From positions 3,101,501 through 3,165,500 of the forward strand of contig NZ_JACHIV010000001.1 in NCBI RefSeq assembly GCF_014203325.1: DNA of 64,000 nucleotides. The letters run 5' to 3'. This document shows, piece after piece, positions 24,427-33,646 of this stretch (position 1 is the stretch's first letter; each line of letters begins with the position of its first letter). This DNA comes from Saccharopolyspora gloriosae. GTDB lineage: Bacteria; Actinomycetota; Actinomycetes; Mycobacteriales; Pseudonocardiaceae. A program made the translations under genes and the position numbers. The notes under the pieces were generated by a model. That model ran no database searches. It was given only the letters and a program-made list of their open reading frames with translations, and was not told the DNA's origin.

Positions 24427-25131
24427 TCAGTGGCCCATGCCGAGGCCGCCGTCGACGGGGATCACGGCGCCGGTCACGTAGGCCGCGGCGTCCGAGGCGA
24501 GCCACGCAACGGTGCCCGCGACCTCGTCGGGCTCGGCGAAGCGCGCCAGCGGGATCTGCCCGAAGATCTCCTTCTTGCGCTCGTCGCTGAGCTGGTCGGT
24601 CATGTCGGTGGTGACGAACCCGGGCGCGACCACGTTGGCGGTGATGCTGCGCGAACCGAGCTCGCGGGCGATGGACCGCGACAGACCGACCAGGCCCGCC
24701 TTGCTCGCCGCGTAGTTCGCCTGCCCGGCCCCGCCGGACAGGCCCACCACCGAGGACACGAAGATCATCCGGCCGCGCTTGAGGCGCAGCATGCTGCTCG
24801 CCGCGCGCTTGGCGACCCGGTAGGAACCCGCCAGGTTCGCGTCCAGGACGCGGCCGAACTGCTCCTCCCCCATGCGCAGCAGCAGCCCGTCGTCGGTGAT
24901 CCCGGCGTTGGACACCAGCACCTCGACCCGGCCCTGCGCGGCCTCCACCTCGTCGAAGGCGGCCGAGACCTGGTCGGCGTCGGTGACGTCGCACTGCACG
25001 CCGCGCAGCCCGTCCGGGGCGCCGGATCCGCGGTGGGTGACCGCCACCTCGTCGCCCGCGGCCTGGAACGCGCGCGCGATCGCCAGCCCGATGCCGCGGT
25101 TACCTCCGGTCACCAGTACGGACCGTCCCAC
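24427..25131 (-). CDS. fabG: 3-oxoacyl-ACP reductase, FabG1/MabA type
   Basis: A 234-residue SDR that reduces 3-oxoacyl-ACP with NADPH. It shows the TGGNRGIGLAIA cofactor loop, SNAGITDD, the catalytic Ser in FVSSVVGLSG and the Tyr-x3-Lys pair in NYAASKAGLVG, and ends in PVDGGLGMGH, like MabA of mycobacteria. GTG start at 25131 with GGGAGGAG nine bases upstream. It heads the fabG-inhA unit. The 273-base spacer to the divergent FAD dehydrogenase must hold its promoter, but I could not pick convincing hexamers. Confidence 0.93.
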   Translation of the reverse strand: MGRSVLVTGGNRGIGLAIARAFQAAGDEVAVTHRGSGAPDGLRGVQCDVTDADQVSAAFDEVEAAQGRVEVLVSNAGITDDGLLLRMGEEQFGRVLDANLAGSYRVAKRAASSMLRLKRGRMIFVSSVVGLSGGAGQANYAASKAGLVGLSRSIARELGSRSITANVVAPGFVTTDMTDQLSDERKKEIFGQIPLARFAEPDEVAGTVAWLASDAAAYVTGAVIPVDGGLGMGH

Positions 25132-25404
25132 TGTGGATCTCCTCCCGAATGCCCTGCGTGGTGAACGCCCGCGCCTCGACGGCGCAGCCGATTCACCTGA
25201 ACAGCCGCGACATTATCGGTTCACCCGCGCGTCCCTCCCATCCACTCCGCACAGAAAACGACCTCCAGAGTGGTGCCGCGCCGACAGTGGACACCGCCGT
25301 CGGGCGCCGCGAGGCCCTACGGTGCAGTCAGCGGTGATCCGAACCGCACGCACGTACCCGGACCGTCCCACCGATCGCGCCGATCCTGGCCAGGAGCACC
25401 CCCG

Positions 25405-28293
25405 ATGACGACCGCCGCCCACCACCGGCCCACCGCGAACCTGCCCGAACCCGCCGAGATCGCCGCCGCGCTGCGCGGCGTGCTCGACGGGCGGGCGCGC
25501 TTCGACCCCGGCACCCGCGCCCTGTACTCCACCGACGCCTCCAACTACCGGCAGGTCCCGCTGGGCGTGGTGTTCCCGCGCCACGCCGACGACGTGGCCG
25601 CGACGATGGCCGTGGCCCGCGAGCACGGCGTGCCGATCACCGGGCGCGGCGCGGGCACCAGCATCGCGGGCAACGCCTGCGGTCCCGGCCTGGTGCTCGA
25701 CTTCTCCCGGCACTTCAACCGGATCCTCGACGTGGACCCCGAGCGCCGACTGGCCACAGTGGAGCCGGGCGTGGTGCTCGACGCGCTGCAGGCCGCGGCG
25801 AAACCGCACGGGCTCGCGTTCGGGCCGGATCCCTCCACCCACAGCCGCTGCACCCTCGGCGGCATGATCGGCAACAACTCCTGCGGCACGCATTCGGTGG
25901 CGTGGGGCAAGACCGTGGACAACGTGCGTTCGCTGGACGTGCTGCTCTCCGACGGCACCCGGCTCACCGCGGGAGCCACGCACGAGTCCGAGCTCGACGC
26001 GCTGTGCGCCCGCGGGGACCGCACCGGGCGGCTGTACCGGAGCCTGCGGGAGCTGCGCGACTCCTCGGCGCAGCTGGTGCGCGACTCGTTCCCCGACCTC
26101 ACCCGGCGGGTCTCCGGCTACAACCTCGACCAGCTGCTGCCGGAGCAGGGCTTCCACCTGGCGCGGGCGTTGACCGGCACCGAGGGCAGCTGCGCGGTGC
26201 TGCTGGGCGCCACCGTCGAGCTCGTCGACGTGCCCGCGTGCCGGGCGATGATCGTGCTCGGGTTCGACGACAGCTACGCCGCAGCGGACCAGGTGACCCG
26301 GTTGCGGGGGCTGGACGCGCTCGCGATCGAAGGGCTCAGTTCCGAACTGGTCGACGTGGTGCGCGGCCGCAACCCCGCTTCGCCCGCGCTGCGGCTGTTG
26401 CCGGGCGGTCGCAGCTGGCTGCTGGTGGAGGTCGGCGGCACCGACGTGCGCGACGCCGAGAACGCCGCCGAACGGGTCCGCCGGGCGATGGGTTCGCGCG
26501 CCGAGTCCGTCGTGCACACCGACCCGGCGCGGATGGGCGCGCTGTGGAAGATCCGCGAGGAGGGCTCCGGTTACTCGACGCGGATGGCCGACGGCTCGGA
26601 GCGCTGGTCCGGCTGGGAGGACGCGGCCGTGCCCCCCGAGCGGCTCGGCGCCTACCTGCGCGAGTTCGACGCGCTGCTGGCGCGGTTCGGCCGCAAGGGC
26701 GTCACCTACGGCCACTACGGCGACGGCTGCATCCACGTGCGCGTCGACTTCGACCTGCTCACCGGGGGCGGCGCGGCCCGCTACCGCGAGTTCATGGAGG
26801 CCGCCGCGGACCTGGTCGTCGCCCACGGCGGTTCGGTCTCCGGTGAGCACGGCGACGGGCAGGCCCGCTCGGAGCTGCTGGCCCGCATGTACCCGCCGGA
26901 GGTGATCGGCGAGTTCGAACGGTTCAAGGCCGCCTTCGACCCCGACGACCTGCTCAACCCCGGCCAGATCGTGCGCCCGCGCCCGCTCGACTCCGATCTG
27001 CGGCTGCTGGTGGCGCCGCCGCGCATCCCGACCCGCACCACGCTCGCGCTGCACGCCGACGACGGTGATCTCGCGCCGGCCAGCCGCCGCTGCGTCGGCA
27101 TGGGCAAGTGCCTGAACACCACAGGTGGGGTGATGTGCCCCAGCTACCGGGCCACGAAGGAGGAGAAGCACTCCACCCGCGGCCGCGCGCACCTGCTGTT
27201 CGAGATGCTCAACGGTTCTCTCGTGCGCGGCGGCTGGCGCTCACCGGAGGTGCGCGAGGCGCTCGACCTGTGCCTGTCCTGCAAGGGCTGCAAGACCGAC
27301 TGCCCCGTCGGTGTCGACATGGCGACCTACAAGGCGGAGTTCCTGCACCACCACTACCGCCACCGGGTGCGGCCGGCTTCGCACTACTCGATGGGTTTCC
27401 TGCCGCTGTGGCTGGCGCTGGCGCGGTTCGCTCCCGCGCTGGCCAACGCCGTGCTCGGCGGCCGGGCGGCGCCGCTGATCAAGCGCCTCGGCGGCATCGC
27501 CGCGGAACGGGAGATGCCGCGGATCGCGGGAAGGTCGCTGCGTTCCTGGTGGGCGCGGCGTGAACACCCCGCCACGCCCGGCGAGCAGCGGGCGCTGCTG
27601 TTCCCGGACACCTTCACCGACCACTTCGACCCGCACATCGGCCGCGACGCGGTCGTCGCGCTGGAACGCCTCGGGCACACCGTCGAACTCCCCCGCGAGC
27701 CGGTGTGCTGCGGGCTCACCTGGGCCTCGACGGGGCAGCTGGGCACCGCGCGCCGCGTCGTGCGCCGCACCGCGCGGCTGCTGCGACCGCGGATCGACGC
27801 GGGGCTGCCGGTGATCGGGCTCGAACCGAGCTGCACCGCGTTCCTGCGCAACGACGCGCTGGAGCTCGCTCCGGACGACCCGGACGTGCGGGCGTTGGCG
27901 GCGGCGACCAGGACCTTCGCCGAGCACGTGGAACCCACTCGCGAGCGCTGGCAGCGCTCCGGCGGCGGGAAGGCCCTGGTGCAGCGGCACTGCCACCAGT
28001 ACGCCGAACTCGGCTTCGACGCCGACGAAGCCGCGCTGGCGGCCACCGGCACCGATGCGCGCGTGCTCGACGCGGGCTGCTGCGGGCTCGCGGGCAACTT
28101 CGGGTTCGAACGCGGCCACTACGACGTGTCGATGGCCTGCGGCGAGCAGGCGCTGCTGCCCGCGGTGCGCGCCGCCGATCCGGGCACGGCGGTCGTCGCC
28201 GACGGCTTCAGCTGCCGGCTGCAGATCCGCCAGGCCACCGAGACCGAGCCGGTGCACCTGGCCACGCTCGTGCGCCGCGCCCTCGACTCCTGA
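25405..28293 (+). CDS. Fused FAD-linked dehydrogenase and Fe-S/CCG-domain protein (YdiJ/D-2-hydroxyglutarate dehydrogenase type)
   Basis: A 962-residue fusion that oxidises a D-2-hydroxy acid and hands the electrons through Fe-S clusters to the membrane. Order of domains: FAD-binding PCMH domain (about residues 45-215, with RGAGTSIAGNACG), FAD-oxidase C-terminal domain (about 250-525, with HVRVDFDLL and GSVSGEHGDGQ), two Cys clusters (C563, C569, C578 and C623, C626, C629, C633) for 4Fe-4S binding, and a heterodisulfide-reductase-like pair of CCG motifs (C768-C769-G and C892-C893-G). The ATG at 25405 follows AGGAG. Actinobacterial relatives include D-2-hydroxyglutarate and lactate/glycolate dehydrogenases; the exact acid is uncertain. 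Single gene bounded by a strong hairpin. Confidence 0.88.
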   Translation: MTTAAHHRPTANLPEPAEIAAALRGVLDGRARFDPGTRALYSTDASNYRQVPLGVVFPRHADDVAATMAVAREHGVPITGRGAGTSIAGNACGPGLVLDFSRHFNRILDVDPERRLATVEPGVVLDALQAAAKPHGLAFGPDPSTHSRCTLGGMIGNNSCGTHSVAWGKTVDNVRSLDVLLSDGTRLTAGATHESELDALCARGDRTGRLYRSLRELRDSSAQLVRDSFPDLTRRVSGYNLDQLLPEQGFHLARALTGTEGSCAVLLGATVELVDVPACRAMIVLGFDDSYAAADQVTRLRGLDALAIEGLSSELVDVVRGRNPASPALRLLPGGRSWLLVEVGGTDVRDAENAAERVRRAMGSRAESVVHTDPARMGALWKIREEGSGYSTRMADGSERWSGWEDAAVPPERLGAYLREFDALLARFGRKGVTYGHYGDGCIHVRVDFDLLTGGGAARYREFMEAAADLVVAHGGSVSGEHGDGQARSELLARMYPPEVIGEFERFKAAFDPDDLLNPGQIVRPRPLDSDLRLLVAPPRIPTRTTLALHADDGDLAPASRRCVGMGKCLNTTGGVMCPSYRATKEEKHSTRGRAHLLFEMLNGSLVRGGWRSPEVREALDLCLSCKGCKTDCPVGVDMATYKAEFLHHHYRHRVRPASHYSMGFLPLWLALARFAPALANAVLGGRAAPLIKRLGGIAAEREMPRIAGRSLRSWWARREHPATPGEQRALLFPDTFTDHFDPHIGRDAVVALERLGHTVELPREPVCCGLTWASTGQLGTARRVVRRTARLLRPRIDAGLPVIGLEPSCTAFLRNDALELAPDDPDVRALAAATRTFAEHVEPTRERWQRSGGGKALVQRHCHQYAELGFDADEAALAATGTDARVLDAGCCGLAGNFGFERGHYDVSMACGEQALLPAVRAADPGTAVVADGFSCRLQIRQATETEPVHLATLVRRALDS

Positions 28294-28298
28294 CGCCG

Positions 28299-28343
28299 AC
28301 GGGGTGCGTGTTCCCTCCGATGTGGAGGGACCACGCACCCCGT
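28299..28343. terminator. Two-tier hairpin between convergent genes
   Basis: ACGGGGTGCGTG (28299-28310) pairs with CACGCACCCCGT (28332-28343), and inside it TCCCTCC (28312-28318) pairs with GGAGGGA (28324-28330), loop GATGT. It ends just before the VOC gene stop and serves both strands. Confidence 0.8.
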
Positions 28344-28351
28344 GATCACGG

Positions 28352-28744
28352 TCAGCCGGTCTGGTGGGCGATCTGGATCAGGTTCCCGCAGGTGTCGTCG
28401 AGCACCGCCGTGGTCACCGGCCCCATGTCCACGGGTTCCTGGGTGAAGCGCACGCCCAGCGCCCGCAGCCGCTCGTACTCCGCCGCGACGTCGTCGACGG
28501 CGAACGACGTGTACGGGATGCCGTCGGCGACCAGCGCGTCCTTGAAGGGTTTCGCCGCCGGGTGCCCGCTGGGTTCGAGGACCAGTTCGGTGCCGCCCGG
28601 GTCCTGCGGCGACACCACGGTCAGCCACCGCGCCCCGCCGCCCATCGGAATGTCGTGCTTGAGCACGAATCCCAGCACGTCGGTGTAGAACCGCAGTGCC
28701 GTGTCCTGGTCGTCGACGAGCACGCTCGTCAGGTTGATCCTCAT
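28352..28744 (-). CDS. VOC-superfamily (glyoxalase/bleomycin-resistance) protein
   Basis: A 130-residue protein with two betaalphabetabetabeta units: MRINLTSVLVDDQDTALRFYTDVLGF in the first and PYTSFAVDDVAAEYERLRALGV in the second, ending in DTCGNLIQIAH. Metal ligand positions (Glu in ELVLEP, Glu or Gln near the C-terminal strand) are only partly clear. Members act as lyases, dioxygenases or drug-binding proteins; no specific role is supported. ATG at 28744. It lies 98 bases behind the TetR gene on the same strand and may be cotranscribed with it. Confidence 0.8.
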   Translation of the reverse strand: MRINLTSVLVDDQDTALRFYTDVLGFVLKHDIPMGGGARWLTVVSPQDPGGTELVLEPSGHPAAKPFKDALVADGIPYTSFAVDDVAAEYERLRALGVRFTQEPVDMGPVTTAVLDDTCGNLIQIAHQTG

Positions 28745-28842
28745 GCCGGTGCGTCTCCCTCCGCGTCGGCGCCGCCGACGGGACGGCCCCGCGGCCATTG
28801 TCCGGCCGGCCTCCGACGGCGGCCGGATCGGCGCCGACGGCC

Positions 28843-29475
28843 CTACCCGGCCCGGTAGGCCCGGAGGAAGGTCCGCACGCCCTCGACGACGAGCGGCCGC
28901 ACGCGGGAGTCCTCGGCGGCGTTCGCGGAGCCGAGCCGGTCCAGCGCGACGCCGAAAGTCAGCGCGATGAACTGGTCGGCCGCGAGCCGCGGGTCGGGCA
29001 CGTCGAGCAGCCCCGCCGCGGCGAGAGCGGCGAACCGGTCGGCGACGGCCTCGTCCGGGGTGTCGGCCAGGGAGTTGTAGCCCTGGTGCGGCAGGTTGCC
29101 GGATTCGGCCCGCACCAGCCGCCGCAGCGTCGCGTGCTCCGCCGAGCCGAGCATGTCGGTGGAGATGCGCATCGAGAACGCGACCAGGGCGTCTTCGAGC
29201 TCGGCCGCGTCGGTGAGCCCGGTGAGGGTGTCGTCGAGGGTGCGCCGGATCGTGGTGATCAGCGAGGCGCCGACGGCGTCGACGACCGCGTGCAGCAGCG
29301 TCCGCTTGTCGCCGAAGTAGTCGTAAACGGTCCGCTTGGACACCTCCGCGCGAGCGGCGACCGCGTCGACGCTGGACCGGTCGAAACCGTCGGCGAGGAA
29401 CAGTTCCCGGGCCGCCGAGAGGATCGCCGCCCGCTTGTGCGCGGACCCCTCGCGCAGTGTCTTCGTGGTCGGCAT
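28843..29475 (-). CDS. TetR-family regulator of the efflux-monooxygenase module
   Basis: A 210-residue TetR protein with a clear helix-turn-helix (VDAVAARAEVSKRTVYDYFG, about residues 33-52). The ATG at 29475 lies six bases behind TAAGCT on the minus strand with no Shine-Dalgarno, indicating a leaderless transcript; a GTG at 29479-29481 would add two residues. The operator-like repeat at 29493-29517 is immediately upstream and the MFS-monooxygenase operon is divergent, the standard TetR layout. Inducer unknown, probably an aromatic drug-like compound. Confidence 0.87.
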   Translation of the reverse strand: MPTTKTLREGSAHKRAAILSAARELFLADGFDRSSVDAVAARAEVSKRTVYDYFGDKRTLLHAVVDAVGASLITTIRRTLDDTLTGLTDAAELEDALVAFSMRISTDMLGSAEHATLRRLVRAESGNLPHQGYNSLADTPDEAVADRFAALAAAGLLDVPDPRLAADQFIALTFGVALDRLGSANAAEDSRVRPLVVEGVRTFLRAYRAG

Positions 29476-29492
29476 GGGCACAGCTTAACGTT

Positions 29493-29517
29493 ACTACACT
29501 GCACGGTGTAGTGTAGT
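29493..29517. promoter_or_regulatory. TetR-type operator ACTACACT-N9-AGTGTAGT
   Basis: ACTACACT (29493-29500) and AGTGTAGT (29510-29517) form perfect 8-base arms with nested TACAC/GTGTA pairing. The site sits at the TetR promoter and upstream of the divergent MFS gene. Confidence 0.7.
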
Positions 29518-29647
29518 TTCGGATCAACGGGACCGACACGCGAGCACCGGTGAAGCCCGACCCCGGCGCCGCCCCGGTCACCTCCGGAACCCCACACCGC
29601 ACTCCGCTCGCCGCCCGCTCGGACCGGCGACGACGGAAAGGACCTCC

Positions 29648-31045
29648 ATGACCACGACCCTCGACCCCCCGATCCGCATCGGGAAACCGGCCGTCGCGGC
29701 CCTCGGCCTGCTGGCGATCGCCACCGGCGCCTTGGAATCGGTGGTGACACCGACGCTCCCGCTGCTGCAACGCGAACTCGCCATGAGCCCCGCCGAAGGA
29801 GCACTGCTCAGCGTCATGCTGCTGATCACCGGCGCGCTCATCACCCCGATCGCCGGCAAACTGGGCGACCGCTACGGCGGCGAACGCGTCCTGATCCGGC
29901 TCATGGCGGTGGTCTGCGCGGGCGGCCTCGTCTCCGCCGTCGCACCGAACCTGCCCGTCCTGCTGCTCGGCCAAGTGCTGCAAGGCGCGATGGTGGGCGC
30001 GTTACCCCTGTCGTTCATCCTGGTGCGCCGCCACCTCCCCGAAGGCGAGTCGAAGGTGGCCATCGGCGTGGTCAGCGGCCTGTTCGTCGGCGGCGGCATG
30101 GCCGGCACGCTGGCGGCCGGCCCCGTGGCCGAAGGGCTGTCCCGGCACTGGATGTTCGCGCTACCGACGATCGCCGTGATCGGCTCCACCCTGCTCGTGG
30201 CACGGCTGATCCCGCACGCCCCGCCAGGCAGGTCACCCGACACCGGGATCGACCTACCAGGGTTCGCCCTGCTGAGCGGCACGCTGATCACGCTCATGCT
30301 CGTGCTCGCACTGGCACCCGACATCGCCACCCGACCGCTCGTGCTCGGCGCCCTCATCACGGTCCTCGCCGCCTTCACGGCCGGCTGGGTCACCGTCGAA
30401 CGACGCGCGGTGACACCGATGGTCGACCTGCGAATGCTTGCCCGGCCCGCCGTGTGGAAGTCGTGCGTGCTGACGTTCGTGATCTGCGTCGGCACGTCGG
30501 TGGCGGTCTACCTCGTCCCGCAGCTGCTCGCGGCCCCGGCCGACGCCTACGGTTTCGGGGCCGATGCCACCGAGATCGGCCTGATCCTGCTGCCCGGTGC
30601 CGTGACCGCCGCACTGGCCGGCCCGATCAGCGGACTCGGAGCACGGCGGTTCGGCTCGCGCGCCGTGGTCACCACCGGAATCGTCCTGATGGCCGCCGCC
30701 CTGATCTCCCTCGCCGTCGCGCACTCCGAGATGTGGCACCTCGTCGTCGGCAAAGCGATGATCGCGCTCGCCAACGGCCTGTGCGTGACCGCCATGGTCA
30801 CCAGCACCGCCACCTCCGTCGACCACGCCGACACCGGCATCGCCACCAGCCTCGTCCTGGTCACCCGCGTGGTCGGCTTCGCCGTGGGCGCGCAGCTCAG
30901 CGGCGCGCTCCTCACCGCCGCGACCCCGCCCGGATCCGACGTCCCCGCCGAATCGGCCTTCATCACCGGCTTCATCCTGGCCGGCATCGTCACGACTACG
31001 GCACTGCTCGTCGCCCGCACCCTCCGCAGAGGAGCCCGGAAATGA
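29648..31045 (+). CDS. MFS drug efflux transporter (DHA family)
   Basis: A 465-residue proton-driven exporter with about 12-14 membrane segments. Motif A is visible as GKLGDRYGGERV and the N-terminal ALESVVTPTLPLLQREL helix is typical of drug:H+ antiporters. The ATG at 29648 follows GAAAGGACC. It is the first gene of a two-gene operon with the flavin monooxygenase (ATGA overlap) and is divergent from the TetR gene. Together they suggest export plus oxidation of a toxic aromatic or antibiotic. Substrate not identifiable. Confidence 0.85.
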   Translation: MTTTLDPPIRIGKPAVAALGLLAIATGALESVVTPTLPLLQRELAMSPAEGALLSVMLLITGALITPIAGKLGDRYGGERVLIRLMAVVCAGGLVSAVAPNLPVLLLGQVLQGAMVGALPLSFILVRRHLPEGESKVAIGVVSGLFVGGGMAGTLAAGPVAEGLSRHWMFALPTIAVIGSTLLVARLIPHAPPGRSPDTGIDLPGFALLSGTLITLMLVLALAPDIATRPLVLGALITVLAAFTAGWVTVERRAVTPMVDLRMLARPAVWKSCVLTFVICVGTSVAVYLVPQLLAAPADAYGFGADATEIGLILLPGAVTAALAGPISGLGARRFGSRAVVTTGIVLMAAALISLAVAHSEMWHLVVGKAMIALANGLCVTAMVTSTATSVDHADTGIATSLVLVTRVVGFAVGAQLSGALLTAATPPGSDVPAESAFITGFILAGIVTTTALLVARTLRRGARK

Positions 31046-32220
31046 CCCGCACCGAACCGAAGCGCACCGTCCTGATCTCCGGCGCCGGAGTCGCCGGACT
31101 AGCCCTCGCGTGCCGGCTCGACCGCCGCGAATTCGACATCACCCTCGTCGAGAAGGCGAGCGCGCCACGCCACGGCGGCTACCCCATCGACGTGCGCGGC
31201 ACCGCCCTCGAAGTCGCCCGGCGAATCGGAATCCTGCCGCGCCTGCGCGACGCGCACATCGACCTGCGCCGATTGACCTTCCTCGACGAACACGGCGACG
31301 AGATCGCCGCGCTCCACCCGCACGCCCTCACCGGCGGCGCGAACCAGGACCTGGAAATGCGGCGCGGCGACCTCACCACGGCACTGCACGCGGCGGCCCG
31401 CGACGATGTCGAGTTCCGGTTCCACGACTCCATCAACACCCTCCACCAGCACCACCACGGCGTCGACGTCACCTTCCGCGGCGGCGACTCCCGCACCTTC
31501 GACCTCGTGATCGGCGCGGACGGGCTGCACTCGCGCACCCGCGAGCTCGTGTTCGGCCCCGAACGACCGTTCCACCGCTACCTCGGCCACTGCTTCGCCG
31601 GATTCACCCTGCCCAACACCTTCGGGCTCGCCCGCGAAACCGTGCTGTGGAACTCCCCCGGCAGGGCGGCCGCCCTCTACGCCGCAGGCGACGACACCGT
31701 CCACGCCCTCCTCGACTTCACCCACCCGGGACCGCCGTCCGCCGCGTTCCGCACCCCCGAAGCCCAGCACCACCTGGTCACCACGGCCTTCGCCGACGCC
31801 GGATGGGAGATCCCCCGCCTGCTCGCCGCGATGCGCGACGCCGACGACCTGTTCTTCGACGCCGTCGGCCAGATCCGCATGCCCCGCTGGACCAGCGGCC
31901 GGGTCGCGCTGGCCGGCGACGCCGCGCACGCCCCCTCGTTCCGCACCGGACAAGGCACCAGCCTCGCGCTCGTCGGCGCCTACGTGCTAGCCGACCACCT
32001 CACCGGCCAAGACCACACCGCGGCCTACGCCGCCTACGAACGCACCACCCGCGACTTCGTGACCGCGAACCAGGACCAGCTCGGCGACGGCGCACTGTTC
32101 CCCACCACCGCGCACGCCCTGCACCAGCGCAACGCCAAGCTGCGCGAGCTCCGCGCCGCCCCCGCCCCGGCCGCACGACCCGCGCACTCGGCCCTCACCC
32201 TGCCGCCGCTCAGGACATGA
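31042..32220 (+). CDS. FAD-dependent monooxygenase (TetX/Rox-like group)
   Basis: A 392-residue class A flavin monooxygenase that would hydroxylate an aromatic substrate using NAD(P)H and O2. The FAD motifs are present: GAGVAGLALA near the N-terminus, the DG motif in IGADGLHSRTR and the GD motif in VALAGDAAHAPSFRTGQG. The range of similar enzymes includes tetracycline-inactivating TetX and rifampicin monooxygenase. The start codon overlaps the stop of the MFS gene. It is convergent with MgtC with only three bases between the stops. Confidence 0.85.
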   Translation: MTRTEPKRTVLISGAGVAGLALACRLDRREFDITLVEKASAPRHGGYPIDVRGTALEVARRIGILPRLRDAHIDLRRLTFLDEHGDEIAALHPHALTGGANQDLEMRRGDLTTALHAAARDDVEFRFHDSINTLHQHHHGVDVTFRGGDSRTFDLVIGADGLHSRTRELVFGPERPFHRYLGHCFAGFTLPNTFGLARETVLWNSPGRAAALYAAGDDTVHALLDFTHPGPPSAAFRTPEAQHHLVTTAFADAGWEIPRLLAAMRDADDLFFDAVGQIRMPRWTSGRVALAGDAAHAPSFRTGQGTSLALVGAYVLADHLTGQDHTAAYAAYERTTRDFVTANQDQLGDGALFPTTAHALHQRNAKLRELRAAPAPAARPAHSALTLPPLRT

Positions 32221-32223
32221 CCC

Positions 32224-32946
32224 TCAAATACCGGCCTCCGCCGAATCACCGACCGCCGCGTGCAGCACCCCCGGGAACGTGTTGATCTCCTCCACCAGAT
32301 CGCCCACCGGCCGCTTGCCCTGCAGCCGCACCGCCACCACGGCGGTGCGCTGCTGCTCGTCATCTGTGTCCTCGCGCTCCACCTGCAGGTCCAGCACCTT
32401 CAACCCGCGGCTCGTGCACAACGTCAACACCTCCCGCAGCACCCCGTGCCCGTCCAGATACCCGACGCGCACCACCTGCGGCTCCCGCAACACCCCGCGC
32501 AGCAACCGCAACAACCGCGGATACCCCACCGCGACCAGGAAGTGCACCAGCGTCGTCGCCGACGCCAACAGCACCAGCCCACCCCCGCAGGCCATCCCGA
32601 TCGCCGCGACCATCCACACCGTCGCCGCCGTCGTCAGACCCCGCACCACATCGCGGCGCACGAAGATCAACCCACCGCCGATGAACCCGATCCCCGACAC
32701 CACCTGCGCGGCCACCCGCGACGGGTCCAGCGACACCCGGTCGAACTCCAGCATGTCGCCGAAGCCGTACTTCGACACCAGCATGAACAACGCCGCACCC
32801 ACCCCGACCAAGGTGTGCGTGCGCAGACCCGCGCTCTTCGCGCGCACCTCCCGCTCCAAGCCCACCAGGCTCGACAGCAGCAACGCGCTGCCCAGCTCCA
32901 CGAGCAGCGGCAGCTCACCCAGACCTGCGACCACTTCGTCCGCCAT
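32224..32946 (-). CDS. MgtC/SapB-family membrane protein
   Basis: A 240-residue MgtC-type protein: five hydrophobic helices (about residues 8-150) with the family motifs LVGLEREVRAKSAGLRTHTLVG and GIGFIGGGLIF, then a cytoplasmic ACT-like domain. MgtC proteins help survival in low magnesium and modulate ATP synthase or other partners; they are not simple Mg2+ transporters. The ATG at 32946 is preceded, six bases away, by TACGTT and no Shine-Dalgarno, so it is probably leaderless. No magnesium riboswitch is visible. Confidence 0.88.
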   Translation of the reverse strand: MADEVVAGLGELPLLVELGSALLLSSLVGLEREVRAKSAGLRTHTLVGVGAALFMLVSKYGFGDMLEFDRVSLDPSRVAAQVVSGIGFIGGGLIFVRRDVVRGLTTAATVWMVAAIGMACGGGLVLLASATTLVHFLVAVGYPRLLRLLRGVLREPQVVRVGYLDGHGVLREVLTLCTSRGLKVLDLQVEREDTDDEQQRTAVVAVRLQGKRPVGDLVEEINTFPGVLHAAVGDSAEAGI

Positions 32947-33025
32947 CGCACGAACGTAACCCAGCCCCGCCCGCTCCGACATCGTCGAGAACGATCAACG
33001 ACGGCACCGGATCGGCCCAACGCGA

Positions 33026-33616
33026 TCAGCGCGGCCGACGCGCCAAGTACACCAGCGCGGGCGGCAGGTTCCGCCACACCGTGCGGCTGAGCACCGTCTC
33101 CTCGAACACCGCCCGCAGATCCGCGTGCTGGCGCCGAGCCGGCGCCGCCCACCGCGTCCACGTGTACGCGAACTGCGTGAACGCGCCCTGCTCCGTCAGC
33201 GAATCCGCGATCAACCGGATCAGCGGCACCCCGTCCTGCGGCGCGTGCGCCGCCCACGGCAACCCGCTGACCACCACATCGGCCCGCACACCCCGCTCCG
33301 CCAGCAACCGCGGCAACGCGCGGGCGTCCGCGCACACCGTCTCCACCTCGGGGTACCGCGCGCTCAGCGACTCCGCCCACCGCTGGTTGAGCTCCACCGC
33401 CAGATGCCTGCCGCGGCCACCGAGCCGCCGCTGGATCGCCTCGGTGAACGCCCCCGTACCGGGACCGAGCTCCACCACCACCGGATCACCCGTCGCCGGG
33501 ATCGGCGCGACCATGTCCCGCGCCAGGTACCGCGAACTCGGGCCCACCGCGGCCGTCGTCGTCGGCGACTTCACGAACTCGCGGAGGAACTCCACCGCGC
33601 CTGCCGCACTGCTCAC
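33026..33616 (-). CDS. SAM-dependent methyltransferase, PmtA/KsgA-like
   Basis: A 196-residue class I methyltransferase. VVELGPGTGAFTEAI is the SAM-binding loop, and the N-terminal FLREFVKSPTTTAAVGPSSRYLA resembles phospholipid N-methyltransferases and rRNA adenine dimethylases. LPWAAH takes the place of the NPPY-like motif, fitting the phospholipid N-methyltransferase branch more than KsgA. The GTG at 33616 follows GGGAG. It lies upstream of no other gene on its strand. Acceptor unknown. Confidence 0.75.
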   Translation of the reverse strand: MSSAAGAVEFLREFVKSPTTTAAVGPSSRYLARDMVAPIPATGDPVVVELGPGTGAFTEAIQRRLGGRGRHLAVELNQRWAESLSARYPEVETVCADARALPRLLAERGVRADVVVSGLPWAAHAPQDGVPLIRLIADSLTEQGAFTQFAYTWTRWAAPARRQHADLRAVFEETVLSRTVWRNLPPALVYLARRPR

Positions 33617-33646
33617 GTCCGACTCCCGTGCTCTGCGGGGACTTGC

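Noticed and set aside
32947-33025. Magnesium riboswitch or leader before mgtC
   Set aside because: The start codon is six bases from a TACGTT hexamer, leaving no room for a leader RNA.
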